From JBBRVW01 sp963784645 (lineage in GTDB: Bacteria > Actinomycetota > Actinomycetes > JACCUZ01), in assembly GCA_963784645.1 (NCBI GenBank), contig CAWARY010000018.1, forward strand, positions 186,001 to 250,000: DNA of 64,000 nt, in the 5' to 3' direction. Position 1 is the stretch's first letter, and each line of letters starts with the position of its first letter. Shown here piece by piece: positions 51,101 to 60,894 of the stretch. The notes under the pieces are model-generated. The model was not told the origin of the DNA. It saw only the letters and a program-made list of their open reading frames with translations, and searched no databases. The position numbers and the translations under genes are program-made.

Positions 51101-51348
51101 GCCTGTCGGCCAGCGGCGGGGCGGAGCTGGTGCAGGTCGGCAAGGCCGGCGGCGCGAAGTACGCCGTGCAGGCCCAGGAGCCGCTGGTCGACGGCGACGA
51201 CCCCGGCTGGGCCCGCCGGCTGGTGCTCGAGGTCGCCGACGGCATGGCCGGATCCGCGTTCGCCGCCGTCGAGAACCGCTACTGCGGGTACTGCCCGGTG
51301 CGCACCAGCTGCCCGGTCCAGGAGGACGGCCGGACGGTGACCACGTGA
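48151..51348 (+). CDS. adnA: AdnA-type helicase-nuclease subunit
   Basis: 1065 residues from ATG 48151. UvrD-like motor: Walker A LAGPGTGKTTTLVEA, LVDELQDTDPAQ (motif II) and QSIYGFRGAD. The C-terminal nuclease region carries DLKTGTSKVP for Mg, with Cys at RRCELRWFLEH and YCGYCPVRTSCPVQ positioned for a 4Fe-4S cluster. AdnAB is the actinobacterial double-strand break resection motor, replacing RecBCD. Overlaps adnB by GTGA. Length and order match M. tuberculosis Rv3202c-Rv3201c. Confidence 0.93.
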   Translation: MTDVTSQPRQHPGRGAPLPPYRLVRAAARPVAAPVLDPAQQEVVDHRDGPLLVLAGPGTGKTTTLVEAVVARIDAGADPEQVLVLTFGRRAAAELRSRITARLGRATKEPLARTFHSYAFGVLRREAAARGDTAPRLLSGPEQDLVVRDLLAGDLEGGATGWPERLRPALATRGFAQELRDLLMRAYERGVGPAELERLGREQGRDDWQAAAVFMRQYAGVTALRDAASYDPAELIRAVVGLWIAEPALLSAERAARPFVLVDELQDTDPAQVELLRLLSGEGRDLVAVGDPDQSIYGFRGADVAGIRGFRDTFRTRSGESAPLVWLTTSRRSGAELLAAGRRVARGLGGPRHHRDLHPVPGASPGELAVSLLRSETQEAAHVAARLRHAHLVEGVPWSRMAVVVRSTVHAMPVLRRAMVAAGVPVAVSGDEVPLQQEPAVRPLLLLLRCATRPETLDEEAAVELLTSPVGGADVMALRRLRQALRRDELAAGGGRPSGPLLVEALEEPAVLTTLERSTSRPATAVAGLLRAARDAVAAPGATAEDVLWELWDRSGLATRWERASREGGPAGEAADRDLDAVVALFDTAARFCDRLPGAGPEGFVDHLEGQQIPGDEPSVRPVADDAVQVLTAHASKGLEWDVVCVAGVQEGSWPDLRMRGSFLGSERLVDLLRPGAERTAPAVANAATLGRLLEEERRLFYVAVTRARRSLLVTAVSSEREGLSPSRFLDEIDPPTGHDPRPLAVVRRAMSLTSLVADLRQTVADGSTPTDLRTAAAHRLATLAAARARGADPSAWWGLAPLSDERPVRAEGEPVAVSPSKVESFRRCELRWFLEHVGGGDPAGAAQTVGTLVHAVAEAATTPEQSTETALQARLRSLLPTVDLGAGWVARKEREKAEGMVRRLARWLADNGREVVATELEFAAEVGRARLGGRVDRIERDDLGRAVVVDLKTGTSKVPPEELPSHGQLATYQLAVETGAFDGLSASGGAELVQVGKAGGAKYAVQAQEPLVDGDDPGWARRLVLEVADGMAGSAFAAVENRYCGYCPVRTSCPVQEDGRTVTT

Positions 51349-54300
51349 GCCCCGGGCGCCGCACCCGTGGCCGGCCGGTCGCCGGCCAGGTCGAGATGTT
51401 CGACGACGCCGGCGCCCCGCCGGTCGTGCGTGGCACGCTGCTCAGCCCCGCCGAGCTGTCCCGCCGGCTGGGCGAGGCCTTCCCGCCGACGCCCGAGCAG
51501 ACCGGGGCCGTCACCGCGCCGCTGCGTCCGCACGTCGTGGTCGCCGGGGCCGGCTCCGGCAAGACCCAGACCATGGGACTGCGCGTCGTCTGGTTGGTGG
51601 CCAACGGGCTGGTGGAGCCGCACCGGGTGCTCGGGCTCACGTTCACGCGCAAGGCGGCCTCCGAGCTGGGGGAGCGGGTGCGCCGGATGCTCGCCCGGCT
51701 GCGGTTCGCCCACGAGTCCGAGCCGTTCCTCGACGACGACGTCGCCGCCTCGCTGCGCACCGGTGAGCCCACCGTCACGACCTACCACTCCTACGCCGCC
51801 GCGCTGGTCGGCGAGCACGCCCTGCGCATCGGTCTCGAGCCGAGCACCCGGCTGGTCGGCGAGGCCGTGAGCTGGCAGTACTCCGCCCAGGTCGTCGAGT
51901 CCTACGACGGTGCGATGGACGACGTCGACCGCGCGCCGGCCACCGTCGTGGGCGACGTGCTCGCCCTCGCCGGCGAGCTCGCCGAGCACCTGCGCGACCC
52001 CGACGAGGTCGTGGCGCTCACGTCGCGCGTCCGCGACCACGTGCTGGCCCTGCCCCGCGCCCAGGGGCAGAAGGCCGCCGGTCAGTACGCCGACGTCACC
52101 AAGATGCTGGCCCTGCTCGACGCGCGGCTCGCGCTGCTGCCGCTGGTGCGCGACTACACCGCCGCCAAGCGTCGCCGCGGCGCGATGGACTACGGCGACC
52201 AGGTCGCGGTCGCCGCCCGCATCGCGCGCGACCATCCCGAGGTCGGCGAGATCGAGCGCGGCCGCTACGCCGCAGTGCTGCTCGACGAGTACCAGGACAC
52301 CGGGGAGGCGCAGCGGGTCCTGCTCACCTCGCTGTTCGGCACCGGCCACCCGGTCACCGCGGTCGGCGACCCCCGGCAGTCCATCTACGGCTGGCGTGGG
52401 GCCAGCGCCGGCAACCTCGAGCGGTTCCTCGACGACTTCGCCGGCGCCGAGGGTGCCGACGGTGCCGAGGGTGGTGGTGGCGGCGAGGGGCCGGCCGGTG
52501 GCGAGGGGCGCGACGGGTCCAGCCGGCTCACGGTGAGCTTCCGCAACGGCGAGGGCGTCCTCGGCGCCGCCAACCTCGTGGCCGACGGCATCCCGCTCCG
52601 CGGGGCCGGCGCCGACCGCCACCTGCGGCCCGGTCCCGGCCGCGAGGGGCGCGGCCGGCTGGTCACCGCGCTGCACGAGACCGTCGCCGACGAGGCCACC
52701 TGGATCGCCGACCAGGTGGCTGCTCTCGGCGACCCGGCCCGCGGCGCCGACCGGCTCGACTGGGGCAAGGTGGCCGTGCTGGCCCGCAAGCGCTCGCACT
52801 TCCCGCGGCTCGAGGCGGCGCTGCGCGAGCGCGGCGTCCCCTGCGAGGTGGTCGGCCTCGGCGGCCTGCTGCTCGAGCCCGAGGTGGTCGACGTCGTGAG
52901 CACCTTGCGGGTGCTGGCCGACCCCACGGCCGGGGCCGCGCTGCTCCGGCTGCTCACCGGGCCCCGGTGGCGGCTGGGCCCACGCGACCTCGACGCACTC
53001 GGCCGGCAGGCCCGCCGGCTCTCGGTCGGCAGCCTCCGGCCGGCCGTCGACGAGTCCGCTGCCGGCCCGGCGGCGGACGGTGACGGGCCGGCCGACCGCA
53101 GCGACCCCGAGTACGACGTCGTCGACGAGCGCAGCCTCGTCGACGCGGTCGACCACCCGGGTGACCCGGGTGCCTACTCCGCCGAGGGGCACCGGCGGAT
53201 CGTGGCCCTGCGCGACGAGCTGCGCCGGCTGCGCCGTTTCACCGCATCCGCGCTGCCGGACCTCGTCATGTCGGTGGTCCGTGCGCTCGACCTCGACGTC
53301 GAGCTCGCAGCCCGGCCCGGTGTCCGCGCGGCCGACGCACTGCTCGACGTCGACCGGCTGGTCGAGGTCGCCGAGGAGTTCGCCACCTCCGGCGAGGACC
53401 CCGGCCTGCTGGCGTTCCTCGCCTATCTCGATGCCGCCCAGGAGCAGGAGCGCGGTCTCGAGATCGAGATCGCCGAGCCCGACGCGTCCCGCGTGCAGCT
53501 GATGACCGTGCACGCCGCCAAGGGCCTCGAGTGGGACGTCGTCGCAGTGGCGGGGATGTCCCGGTCGGTGTTCCCGGTCGACGGGCAGCCGGTCGCCGAC
53601 TGGACCAAGCAGGTCGCCACCCTGCCGTTCCCGCTGCGCGGCGACCGGTCCGAGCTGCCGGTGCTGCGCTGGGAGGACGCCGGCGACCAGGTGGCCGCCC
53701 GCGACCTGCTCAGCGACTTCCGCGACGCCTGCAAGGCGCGGGGTGCGCTCGAGGAACGTCGGCTCGCCTACGTCGCCGTCACCCGGGCCCGCGACCTGCT
53801 GCTCTGCTCCGGCTACTGGTGGGACACCAACACCAAGCCTCGTGGGCCCTCCGAGCTGCTCGGCCAGCTGCGCGACCTGTGCGCCGCCGGGGGCGGCGAG
53901 GTCGCGGTCTGGGCGGAGCCGCCGGAGGCCGACGGGCCCAACCCGATGGCGGCCGTTCCGGCGACACTGCGCTGGCCCGGTGACCCGCTGGGCGGGCGGC
54001 GCGCCGCGCTGGAGGCGGGCGCCGCCCTGGTCCGCGCGGCCGGCGGCTCCGCCCCGGCCGTCGACGCCGGCCACCGCGAGCGGGTCGACGACTGGGACAC
54101 CGAGCTCGAGCTGCTGCTCGCCGAGCTCGACCGCCAGCGCCGGCGGTCCGGCGCCGACGCGCCCGTCCAGCTGCCGTCCCGGCTCACGGTGTCCCAGCTG
54201 GTCGTGCTGCGCCGCGACGCCGGCGAGCTCGCGCGGTCGCTGCGACGGCCGATGCCCCGCAAGCCGGCGCCGTTGGCCCGCCGGGGTACCCGGTTCCACC

Positions 54301-54788
54301 TCTGGCTGGAGGCGCGCTGGGGGCAGCAGCGGCTGCTCGACGTCGACGAGCTGCCGGGTGCGGCCGACGAGACGGCCCTCACCGGGGCGGCCGACGACGA
54401 CCTGCTCGCGCTGCAGGCGGCGTTCGAGGCCAGCGAGTGGGCCGCCCGCACGCCGGCCGAGGTCGAGCTGCCCTTCGACATGGTCGTCGACGGTCTGCTG
54501 CTGCGCGGTCGCTGTGACGCCGTGTTCACCGACGCGCCCGACGGCCTGGTCGACGTCGTCGACTGGAAGACCGGCCCGCCGCGCACCGGCGCGGAGGCCA
54601 CCGCGGCCGCCGTCCAGCTCGCTGTCTACCGGCTGGCCTGGCACCGCCTGACCGGCACGCCGCTCGACCGCATCCGCGCCGCCTTCCACCACGTCGCGGC
54701 GGGCGTCACGGTCCGGCCCGCCGACCTGCTCGACGAGGAGCAGCTGACCGCCCTGATCCGCTCGGTCCCGCCGGTCCGCGAGGACTAG
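51345..54788 (+). CDS. adnB: AdnB-type helicase-nuclease subunit
   Basis: 1147 residues from GTG 51345. Motor motifs VVAGAGSGKTQTMGLR, LDEYQDTGEAQRVLL (DExQ), QSIYGWRGASAG, MTVHAAKGLEWDVV and YVAVTRARDLLLCS are intact. The C-terminal nuclease half has VDVVDWKTGPP. A Gly/Ala/Glu/Asp-rich insertion of about 30 residues (EGADGAEGGGGGEGPAGGEG) sits near residue 366-396, between motor motifs, and is not a general feature of the family as I know it. It pairs with AdnA for processive unwinding and degradation. Confidence 0.93.
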   Translation: MSPGRRTRGRPVAGQVEMFDDAGAPPVVRGTLLSPAELSRRLGEAFPPTPEQTGAVTAPLRPHVVVAGAGSGKTQTMGLRVVWLVANGLVEPHRVLGLTFTRKAASELGERVRRMLARLRFAHESEPFLDDDVAASLRTGEPTVTTYHSYAAALVGEHALRIGLEPSTRLVGEAVSWQYSAQVVESYDGAMDDVDRAPATVVGDVLALAGELAEHLRDPDEVVALTSRVRDHVLALPRAQGQKAAGQYADVTKMLALLDARLALLPLVRDYTAAKRRRGAMDYGDQVAVAARIARDHPEVGEIERGRYAAVLLDEYQDTGEAQRVLLTSLFGTGHPVTAVGDPRQSIYGWRGASAGNLERFLDDFAGAEGADGAEGGGGGEGPAGGEGRDGSSRLTVSFRNGEGVLGAANLVADGIPLRGAGADRHLRPGPGREGRGRLVTALHETVADEATWIADQVAALGDPARGADRLDWGKVAVLARKRSHFPRLEAALRERGVPCEVVGLGGLLLEPEVVDVVSTLRVLADPTAGAALLRLLTGPRWRLGPRDLDALGRQARRLSVGSLRPAVDESAAGPAADGDGPADRSDPEYDVVDERSLVDAVDHPGDPGAYSAEGHRRIVALRDELRRLRRFTASALPDLVMSVVRALDLDVELAARPGVRAADALLDVDRLVEVAEEFATSGEDPGLLAFLAYLDAAQEQERGLEIEIAEPDASRVQLMTVHAAKGLEWDVVAVAGMSRSVFPVDGQPVADWTKQVATLPFPLRGDRSELPVLRWEDAGDQVAARDLLSDFRDACKARGALEERRLAYVAVTRARDLLLCSGYWWDTNTKPRGPSELLGQLRDLCAAGGGEVAVWAEPPEADGPNPMAAVPATLRWPGDPLGGRRAALEAGAALVRAAGGSAPAVDAGHRERVDDWDTELELLLAELDRQRRRSGADAPVQLPSRLTVSQLVVLRRDAGELARSLRRPMPRKPAPLARRGTRFHLWLEARWGQQRLLDVDELPGAADETALTGAADDDLLALQAAFEASEWAARTPAEVELPFDMVVDGLLLRGRCDAVFTDAPDGLVDVVDWKTGPPRTGAEATAAAVQLAVYRLAWHRLTGTPLDRIRAAFHHVAAGVTVRPADLLDEEQLTALIRSVPPVRED

Positions 54789-54798
54789 CGTGCCGGGC

Positions 54799-54966
54799 AT
54801 GGGACGTCTGGTCCGGAGGGCGATGGTGCTGTACGTGCTGGCCGCGTCGGCCGGGAAGCTGCTCGAGGCGTACGGCGTCACCCGCTGCGGGTGCTCGACG
54901 GACTGCTGGTGCCGGCACCCGGGTCTGTCCGCGTTCCGGTGGGTCGTCCCCTACGGACACGGGTAG
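54799..54966 (+). CDS. 55-residue cysteine-rich microprotein
   Basis: ATG 54799, 11 bases after adnB. Residues 8-22 form an Ala/Leu/Val helix (MVLYVLAASAGKLLE), then TRCGCSTDCWCRHPGLS with a CxC-x3-CxC motif (Cys30, 32, 36, 38), and it ends FRWVVPYGHG. The four cysteines suggest a small metal site. Third positions are G/C as in neighbours and no other frame is open. It is too short for most gene callers. Family unknown; it may be co-transcribed with adnAB. Confidence 0.6.
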   Translation: MGRLVRRAMVLYVLAASAGKLLEAYGVTRCGCSTDCWCRHPGLSAFRWVVPYGHG

Positions 54967-54989
54967 CCCTCCGGCATCGCCCGCTGCGG

Positions 54990-55844
54990 TCAACCGGCCA
55001 GGGCCGGCTCGGTGGCCGGGTCGTCGACCAGCGGCCCGGTCGCGGGCCTGCGTACCCGGCGCCAGGCGGCCGGGACGACGGCCTGCAGGACGAGCGCCAC
55101 GGCGAGGATCCCCATCGCGGCGATGCCGTCGAGCCAGTAGTGGTTGGCCGTGGCGACGACGACGAACGACGTCGCCAGGAAGTGCGCGACCCCGACCCAC
55201 CCCCACCGCCAGGGGCTGGCCCGCCAGGCCCACCAGGCGACGATCGCCGCCCAGCCGACGTGCACCGACGGGAACGCGGACAGCTGGTCGGCGACCTCGA
55301 CGGTCGTGGGGCCGTAGACGGACTGGCCGTACCGCGTGGCGGTGTCGACGAACCCAGCGCCCGGCAACAGCCGTGGCGGCGCGACCGTGACGAGGTGCAG
55401 GAGGAAGCAGCTCGCGGTGACCAGCACCACCGACATCCGGACCGACGGGTAGAGCGAGCGGTGCCGCCAGAAGATCCAGCCGAGAAAGATGATCAGCCCG
55501 TTGAAGTGGCCGTACACGTAGAAGCCGTTGCAGAGCTGGGTCAGCAACGAGTGCGGCAGCACGAGGTCCTGCGTGCCGTGCTCGGTGGCGATGTGCAGGG
55601 TGCGCTCGATCTCCAGGATCCGCTCGCCGCGTCCCACCGCGCCCGTGGCGGAGTGGTGCGCGAGGGTGCCCGCGAGCTGCCAGAACGAGAACAGGGCGAG
55701 CACGATGCCGCTCTCGCGGACCGCGGCGACCGCGGCGCGGCCGCGCCGCCCGGTGGGACGCAGCAGGGCCAGCAGGGCGCCGGCGACGAGCAGGGCCAGG
55801 GCGCCGAGCAGCGCGATCTTCCAGCCGAGCATCAGGTGAGGCAC
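54990..55844 (-). CDS. PAP2-family membrane phosphatase
   Basis: 284 residues from GTG 55844, with AGGG upstream. Six TM helices; PAP2 motif SVHVGWA (His), ATANHYWLDGIAAMG (His/Asp) are the second and third parts of the phosphatase signature, and HSLLTQLCNGFYVYGHF lies before them. This resembles the inositol phosphorylceramide synthase-like/DUF2238 group of PAP2_3. Likely dephosphorylates or transfers a lipid phosphate at the membrane. Confidence 0.82.
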   Translation of the reverse strand: MPHLMLGWKIALLGALALLVAGALLALLRPTGRRGRAAVAAVRESGIVLALFSFWQLAGTLAHHSATGAVGRGERILEIERTLHIATEHGTQDLVLPHSLLTQLCNGFYVYGHFNGLIIFLGWIFWRHRSLYPSVRMSVVLVTASCFLLHLVTVAPPRLLPGAGFVDTATRYGQSVYGPTTVEVADQLSAFPSVHVGWAAIVAWWAWRASPWRWGWVGVAHFLATSFVVVATANHYWLDGIAAMGILAVALVLQAVVPAAWRRVRRPATGPLVDDPATEPALAG

Positions 55845-55958
55845 CCGTACACCCTGGCATCCCGGGCCCGGCCCTGCCGGGAGTTCGCCGGCCCGGGAGT
55901 CACGGGTCGGCCCGCGCGTCGCTGCCGCCCGGCGGTCGTGGGCCGTCACAGTGGGCGG

Positions 55959-56996
<1,038 letters not shown>

Positions 56997-57015
56997 CGCG
57001 GCCCCCGTCGGGCGC

Positions 57016-57804
57016 TCACCCCCGGGCCGGCGCAGCCGGATCCGCGAGGTCGACCGTCAGCGCGCAGTGGTCGCTCACCGGCAGCTGCAGAGCCCTCGTG
57101 GCCGACACCGCGATCGGCCGGTCCGACAGCACGTGGTCGAACTGCACCCGCGGCCGCCACGACGGGTAGGTCGCGACCCTGGCCAGCTGTGACCAGCCGG
57201 TGATGAGCCGGGGGAGGGCGCCCGGCAGGTTGAAGTCGCCCACGAGCAGTCGCGGCCCGGGGAACGCCGCCGCCCAGCGCGACACAGCGCGCAGCTGACG
57301 GACGTTCCAGCCGGGGACGAACGACAGGTGTGCGGTCACGACCGTGAACGGTCCGCTCGGTCCCTCGACCACCGCGGCGAGGGCGACCCGCGGCTCGTCC
57401 CGGACCGTGGTGAGCCCGCGGGTGCCGGGCACCAGCAGCGGCAGGCCGACCGGGGCCGGGCCGAACCGACGCACCCGCCAGGACAGCACCGGCAGCCGCG
57501 ACACCAGTGCCAGCCCGTACGACGGTCCCTCGACGTCGGCCCCGTCGTCGGCCGATGACGGGGTCCAGGCCGCACCGGGCGTGCCCTCCACCGCGGGGAC
57601 GAACCGCGACCACCGGGCGCCGAGCGCCTCCGCGACGCAGGCCGTCTGGTCGGTGCCACCGGACCGCTCCTGCTGCCGGTCGACCTCCTGCAGCCCGACG
57701 ACATCGGCGTCGAGCGCCTCGGCCGCGGCCCTCAGGTTGTCGGCGCTCACGGTGCCGTCGGGCACGCCGCGACCGCTGAGGAGGTTGAAGGTGGCGATGC
57801 GCAC
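57016..57804 (-). CDS. Endonuclease/exonuclease/phosphatase family protein
   Basis: 262 residues. MRIATFNLLSGRG at the N-terminus, VVGLQEVDRQQ (metal Glu), VVTAHLS, LVGDFNLPG (Asp, Asn) and DHVLSDRPIAV then SDHCALTVDL at the end form the complete catalytic set. The family hydrolyses phosphodiesters of nucleic acids or phospholipids; no signal peptide is visible so it is probably cytosolic. Convergent with the secreted protein gene. Confidence 0.92.
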   Translation of the reverse strand: MRIATFNLLSGRGVPDGTVSADNLRAAAEALDADVVGLQEVDRQQERSGGTDQTACVAEALGARWSRFVPAVEGTPGAAWTPSSADDGADVEGPSYGLALVSRLPVLSWRVRRFGPAPVGLPLLVPGTRGLTTVRDEPRVALAAVVEGPSGPFTVVTAHLSFVPGWNVRQLRAVSRWAAAFPGPRLLVGDFNLPGALPRLITGWSQLARVATYPSWRPRVQFDHVLSDRPIAVSATRALQLPVSDHCALTVDLADPAAPARG

Positions 57805-57868
57805 CGGGCGACCCTATGCGCCGACCGGCCGGTCACCGGCGCGCGGACGGCGTCGTAGGGTGCCGCAG

Positions 57869-59296
57869 GTGAGCGCCACCGACACGGACCCTGCCGCCAA
57901 CCAGGAGGGAATCGCCGCCGTCCGCGCGGCGGTCGCCGAGGGTGCGGACGAGATGCTGGCAGGTCTCGTGGAGTGGCTGCGGATCCCGTCGATCTCCGGC
58001 GACACCGCGCACCACGCCGATGTCCGCCGCTCCGCCGAGCACCTGGCCGACGCCTTGCGCCGCACCGGCTTCCCGGTCGTCGAGGTGTGGGAGACGGCCG
58101 GGCTGCCGGCGGTCTTCGCCGAGTGGCCCAGCGCCGACCCGGACGCGCCGACCGTCCTGGTCTACGGGCACCACGACGTGCAGCCCGTGACGCCACTGGG
58201 GCTCTGGGAGCACCCGCCGTTCGAGCCCACCGTGGTGGGGGAGCGGCTGCACGCCCGGGGCGCGGCCGACGACAAGGGCCAGGTGTGGTTCCACACCCTC
58301 GGCGTCACCGCGCACCTCGCGGCGACCGGCCGCACCACCCCCGCGGTCAACCTCAAGATGATCGTCGAGGGCGAGGAGGAGTCCGGCTCCCCGCACTTCG
58401 CCGCACTGCTCGCCGAGCAGCACGCGCGGGTCGCTGCCGACGTCGTCGTGGTGAGCGACACCGGCATGTGGTCCCGCGAGACACCGACCGTGTGCGTCGG
58501 CATGCGCGGCATGACCGACGGCCAGGTCGACTTCCGCGGCCCGACGGGTGACGTGCACTCCGGGTCGTTCGGCGGCGCGATCCGCAACCCGCTCACCGAG
58601 ATGGCCCGGGTGCTCGCGGCGCTGCACGACGACGACGGCCACGTCACCGTCGACGGGTTCTACGACGGAGTCGTCGACCTCACCGACGACGAGCGCGCGC
58701 TGATCGCGAGGCTGCCGTTCGACGAGAAGGCGTGGCTGGCCAACGCTCGCAGCGAGTCGGCGTACGGCGAGAAGGGCTTCACCACGCTCGAGCGGGTATG
58801 GGCCCGCCCGACCGCGGAGGTCAACGGCATCTGGGGCGGCTACACCGACGAGGGCCACAAGACGATCGTCGCCAGCGAGGGCCACGCGAAGGTGTCCTTC
58901 CGGCTGGTCGCCGGGCAGGAGCCGAGGGACGTCCAGCGGAAGTTCGAGGCGTGGCTCGCGACGGTCGTGCCGGCCGGCATCACCTGGTCGATGGGCTGGT
59001 ACGGCCCGGGGGTGCGGCCCTGCCTCACCCCGCTCGACCATCCCGCGCTCGAAGCGGTGACCCGCGCGATGTCGGCGGCGTTCGGCACCGAGGTGCTCTA
59101 CACGCGCGAGGGCGGCTCCGGCCCGGAGGCCGACCTGCAGGACGCCACCGGGGCACCGGTGGTCTTCCTCGGCGTCAGCCTGCCGGACGACGGCTGGCAC
59201 GCACCGAACGAGAAGGTCGAGATCCCGCTGCTGAGCAAGGGCGCCGAAGCCGCCGCACTCCTGTGGGACGAGCTCGCCCGGTCGCTGCCGCGGTGA
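57869..59296 (+). CDS. M20-family dipeptidase
   Basis: 475 residues from GTG 57869. Di-zinc ligands: VYGHHDVQPV (His, Asp), IVEGEEESGSPHF (Glu pair), VVVSDTGMW (Asp) and DDGWHAPNEKVEI (C-terminal His). RGAADDKGQVWFH bridges them, and a dimerisation lid sits about 215-330. Typical carnosine/beta-Ala-His-type cytosolic dipeptidase. Overlaps nudC by GTGA, so part of one transcript. Confidence 0.93.
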   Translation: MSATDTDPAANQEGIAAVRAAVAEGADEMLAGLVEWLRIPSISGDTAHHADVRRSAEHLADALRRTGFPVVEVWETAGLPAVFAEWPSADPDAPTVLVYGHHDVQPVTPLGLWEHPPFEPTVVGERLHARGAADDKGQVWFHTLGVTAHLAATGRTTPAVNLKMIVEGEEESGSPHFAALLAEQHARVAADVVVVSDTGMWSRETPTVCVGMRGMTDGQVDFRGPTGDVHSGSFGGAIRNPLTEMARVLAALHDDDGHVTVDGFYDGVVDLTDDERALIARLPFDEKAWLANARSESAYGEKGFTTLERVWARPTAEVNGIWGGYTDEGHKTIVASEGHAKVSFRLVAGQEPRDVQRKFEAWLATVVPAGITWSMGWYGPGVRPCLTPLDHPALEAVTRAMSAAFGTEVLYTREGGSGPEADLQDATGAPVVFLGVSLPDDGWHAPNEKVEIPLLSKGAEAAALLWDELARSLPR

Positions 59297-60252
59297 CCGG
59301 CGGATCCCACGGGCCGGCGTCCGACCCGGTCCACCACGACCTGCCCGGGCTGGCCCTCAGCCGCGCCGTCGTCGACCGCGACGCGCTGCGCCGGACCGAC
59401 GCGGCCTGGCTCGCGGCGGCCTGGTCCGACCCGGCGAGCCGGGTCGTGCGGGTCCGCGACGGTCGGGTCGCGATGCAGCGCGGCGGGGCCCGGCTGGACC
59501 TCGACGGCCGACCCGACGTGCCGCCCGACCGCCGGGTGCTGCTCGGCACGCACGACGGGGTCGCCTACCTCGCGGCGTTCGAGGAGGGCCCTGGCGCTGC
59601 CGTCGAGGGGGGTGGTGACGAGCATGCAGCCTCGTACCTCGGGCTGCGCGAGGTGGGGGCCGAGCTCGACGACCTCGAGGCCGGGCTGGTCGTGCACGCG
59701 GTGTCGCTCGCGAACTGGCACGCGACGCACCGGTTCTGCCCGCGCTGCGGGTCGCCGACCACGGCCGAGAACGCCGGTCACACCCGTCGCTGCCCGGTCG
59801 ACGGCAGCGAGCACTACCCGCGCACCGACCCCGCCGTCATCATGCTCGTCCTCGACGACGACGACCGGCTGCTCCTCGGCCGGCAGACCACCTGGCCCGA
59901 GGGGCGCTACTCGACGCTGGCCGGCTTCGTCGAGCCCGGTGAGTCGTTGGAGGCTGCGGTCCGGCGGGAGGTGCTCGAGGAGGTCGGCATCGAGGTCGAC
60001 GCCGTCGGCTACCTCGGCAGCCAGCCCTGGCCGTTCCCGTCCAGCCTGATGCTCGGCTTCACGGCACACGCGCGCGGCACCGACGTGACGATGCACGACG
60101 GTGAGATCGCCGACGTCCGCTGGTACACCCGCGCGGAGCTGGCCGCCGACGTGGCCAGCGGCCGGCTGCACGCGTCGCCGTCGATCTCCATCTCGCGGCG
60201 CCTCATCGAGCACTGGTACGGCGGTCCGCTGACCGAGAACGCCGGGGGCTGA
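59293..60252 (+). CDS. nudC: NAD+ diphosphatase NudC
   Basis: 319 residues from GTG 59293. Zinc region FCPRCGSPTTAENAGH-RRCPVDGSEHYPRTDP keeps three Cys; the fourth is Asp (CPVD instead of CPxC), an odd Cys3Asp site. The Nudix box GFVEPGESLEAAVRREVLEEVGIE and the NADH-type SQPWPFPSSLM follow. NudC hydrolyses NAD(H) and can remove NAD caps from RNA. Corresponds to Rv3199c. Confidence 0.93.
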   Translation: MTGGSHGPASDPVHHDLPGLALSRAVVDRDALRRTDAAWLAAAWSDPASRVVRVRDGRVAMQRGGARLDLDGRPDVPPDRRVLLGTHDGVAYLAAFEEGPGAAVEGGGDEHAASYLGLREVGAELDDLEAGLVVHAVSLANWHATHRFCPRCGSPTTAENAGHTRRCPVDGSEHYPRTDPAVIMLVLDDDDRLLLGRQTTWPEGRYSTLAGFVEPGESLEAAVRREVLEEVGIEVDAVGYLGSQPWPFPSSLMLGFTAHARGTDVTMHDGEIADVRWYTRAELAADVASGRLHASPSISISRRLIEHWYGGPLTENAGG

Positions 60253-60253
60253 C

Positions 60254-60877
60254 ATGGGCTGGCTGGACGCGCTCGGCTGGGCCGGGTCGGCGCTGCTGAT
60301 CTACTCCCTGGTCCAGGCGCGCGTGCTGCGGTTCCGGGTCCTCAACCTCACGGCGTCCGTCGTCCTCGTCGTCTTCAACGCACTGCTCGGGATCTGGCCG
60401 ATGGTCGCCATGAACGCCGTCCTCGCCGGCATCAACGTCTGGTTCATCCGCAAGCTGGCGTCCGAGCGGCACGACGAGGCGGCCTACGAGGTGCTCGAGG
60501 TCGGCCTCGACGACGCCTACCTCCGGCACGTCCTCGCGGTGCACGGCGACGACGTCCGGAAGTTCTTCCCGGCCTTCGAGGGCCTCGCCGTCCTCGACCC
60601 GGCCGCACGCCGCTCGGCGTTCCTCGTCGTGCACGGGGACGAGACGGTCGGGGTGGTCGTCGCGCGGCGGGCCGACGACGACGTCGCGCAGGTCGAGCTC
60701 GACTACGTCACGCCGCGGTTCCGCGACTTCACCCCGGGCGAGTTCGTCTACCGCCGCAGCGGGCTGTTCCGCGACCGCGGCTACCGCCGGGTGCTCACCC
60801 CGCCCGGCATGGTGGCGCCGTACTACGCCGACCTCGGGTTCCGACCCGACGGCGACCACTACGTCCTCGACCTCTGA
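60254..60877 (+). CDS. YgjV-like membrane domain with C-terminal GNAT-like domain
   Basis: 207 residues, one base after nudC. Residues 5-70 contain about three hydrophobic helices (LGWAGSALLIYSLVQ, LNLTASVVLVVFNALLG), matching the YgjV family; the cytosolic part (about 78-207) has DVAQVELDYVTPRFRDFTPGEFVY and APYYADLGFRPDG, the end of a GNAT fold. The fusion is uncommon but conserved in Nocardioidaceae-like genomes as far as I know. Function unknown. Confidence 0.8.
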   Translation: MGWLDALGWAGSALLIYSLVQARVLRFRVLNLTASVVLVVFNALLGIWPMVAMNAVLAGINVWFIRKLASERHDEAAYEVLEVGLDDAYLRHVLAVHGDDVRKFFPAFEGLAVLDPAARRSAFLVVHGDETVGVVVARRADDDVAQVELDYVTPRFRDFTPGEFVYRRSGLFRDRGYRRVLTPPGMVAPYYADLGFRPDGDHYVLDL

Positions 60878-60894
60878 CGCCCGCTCGGTCGTCC

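Noticed and set aside
51279..54881. A 1200-residue frame on the - strand opposite adnB
   Set aside because: Antisense shadow: rich in Arg/Gly/Gln/Val with no motif, while the + strand frame carries all helicase motifs. Long antisense frames are expected at this GC content.
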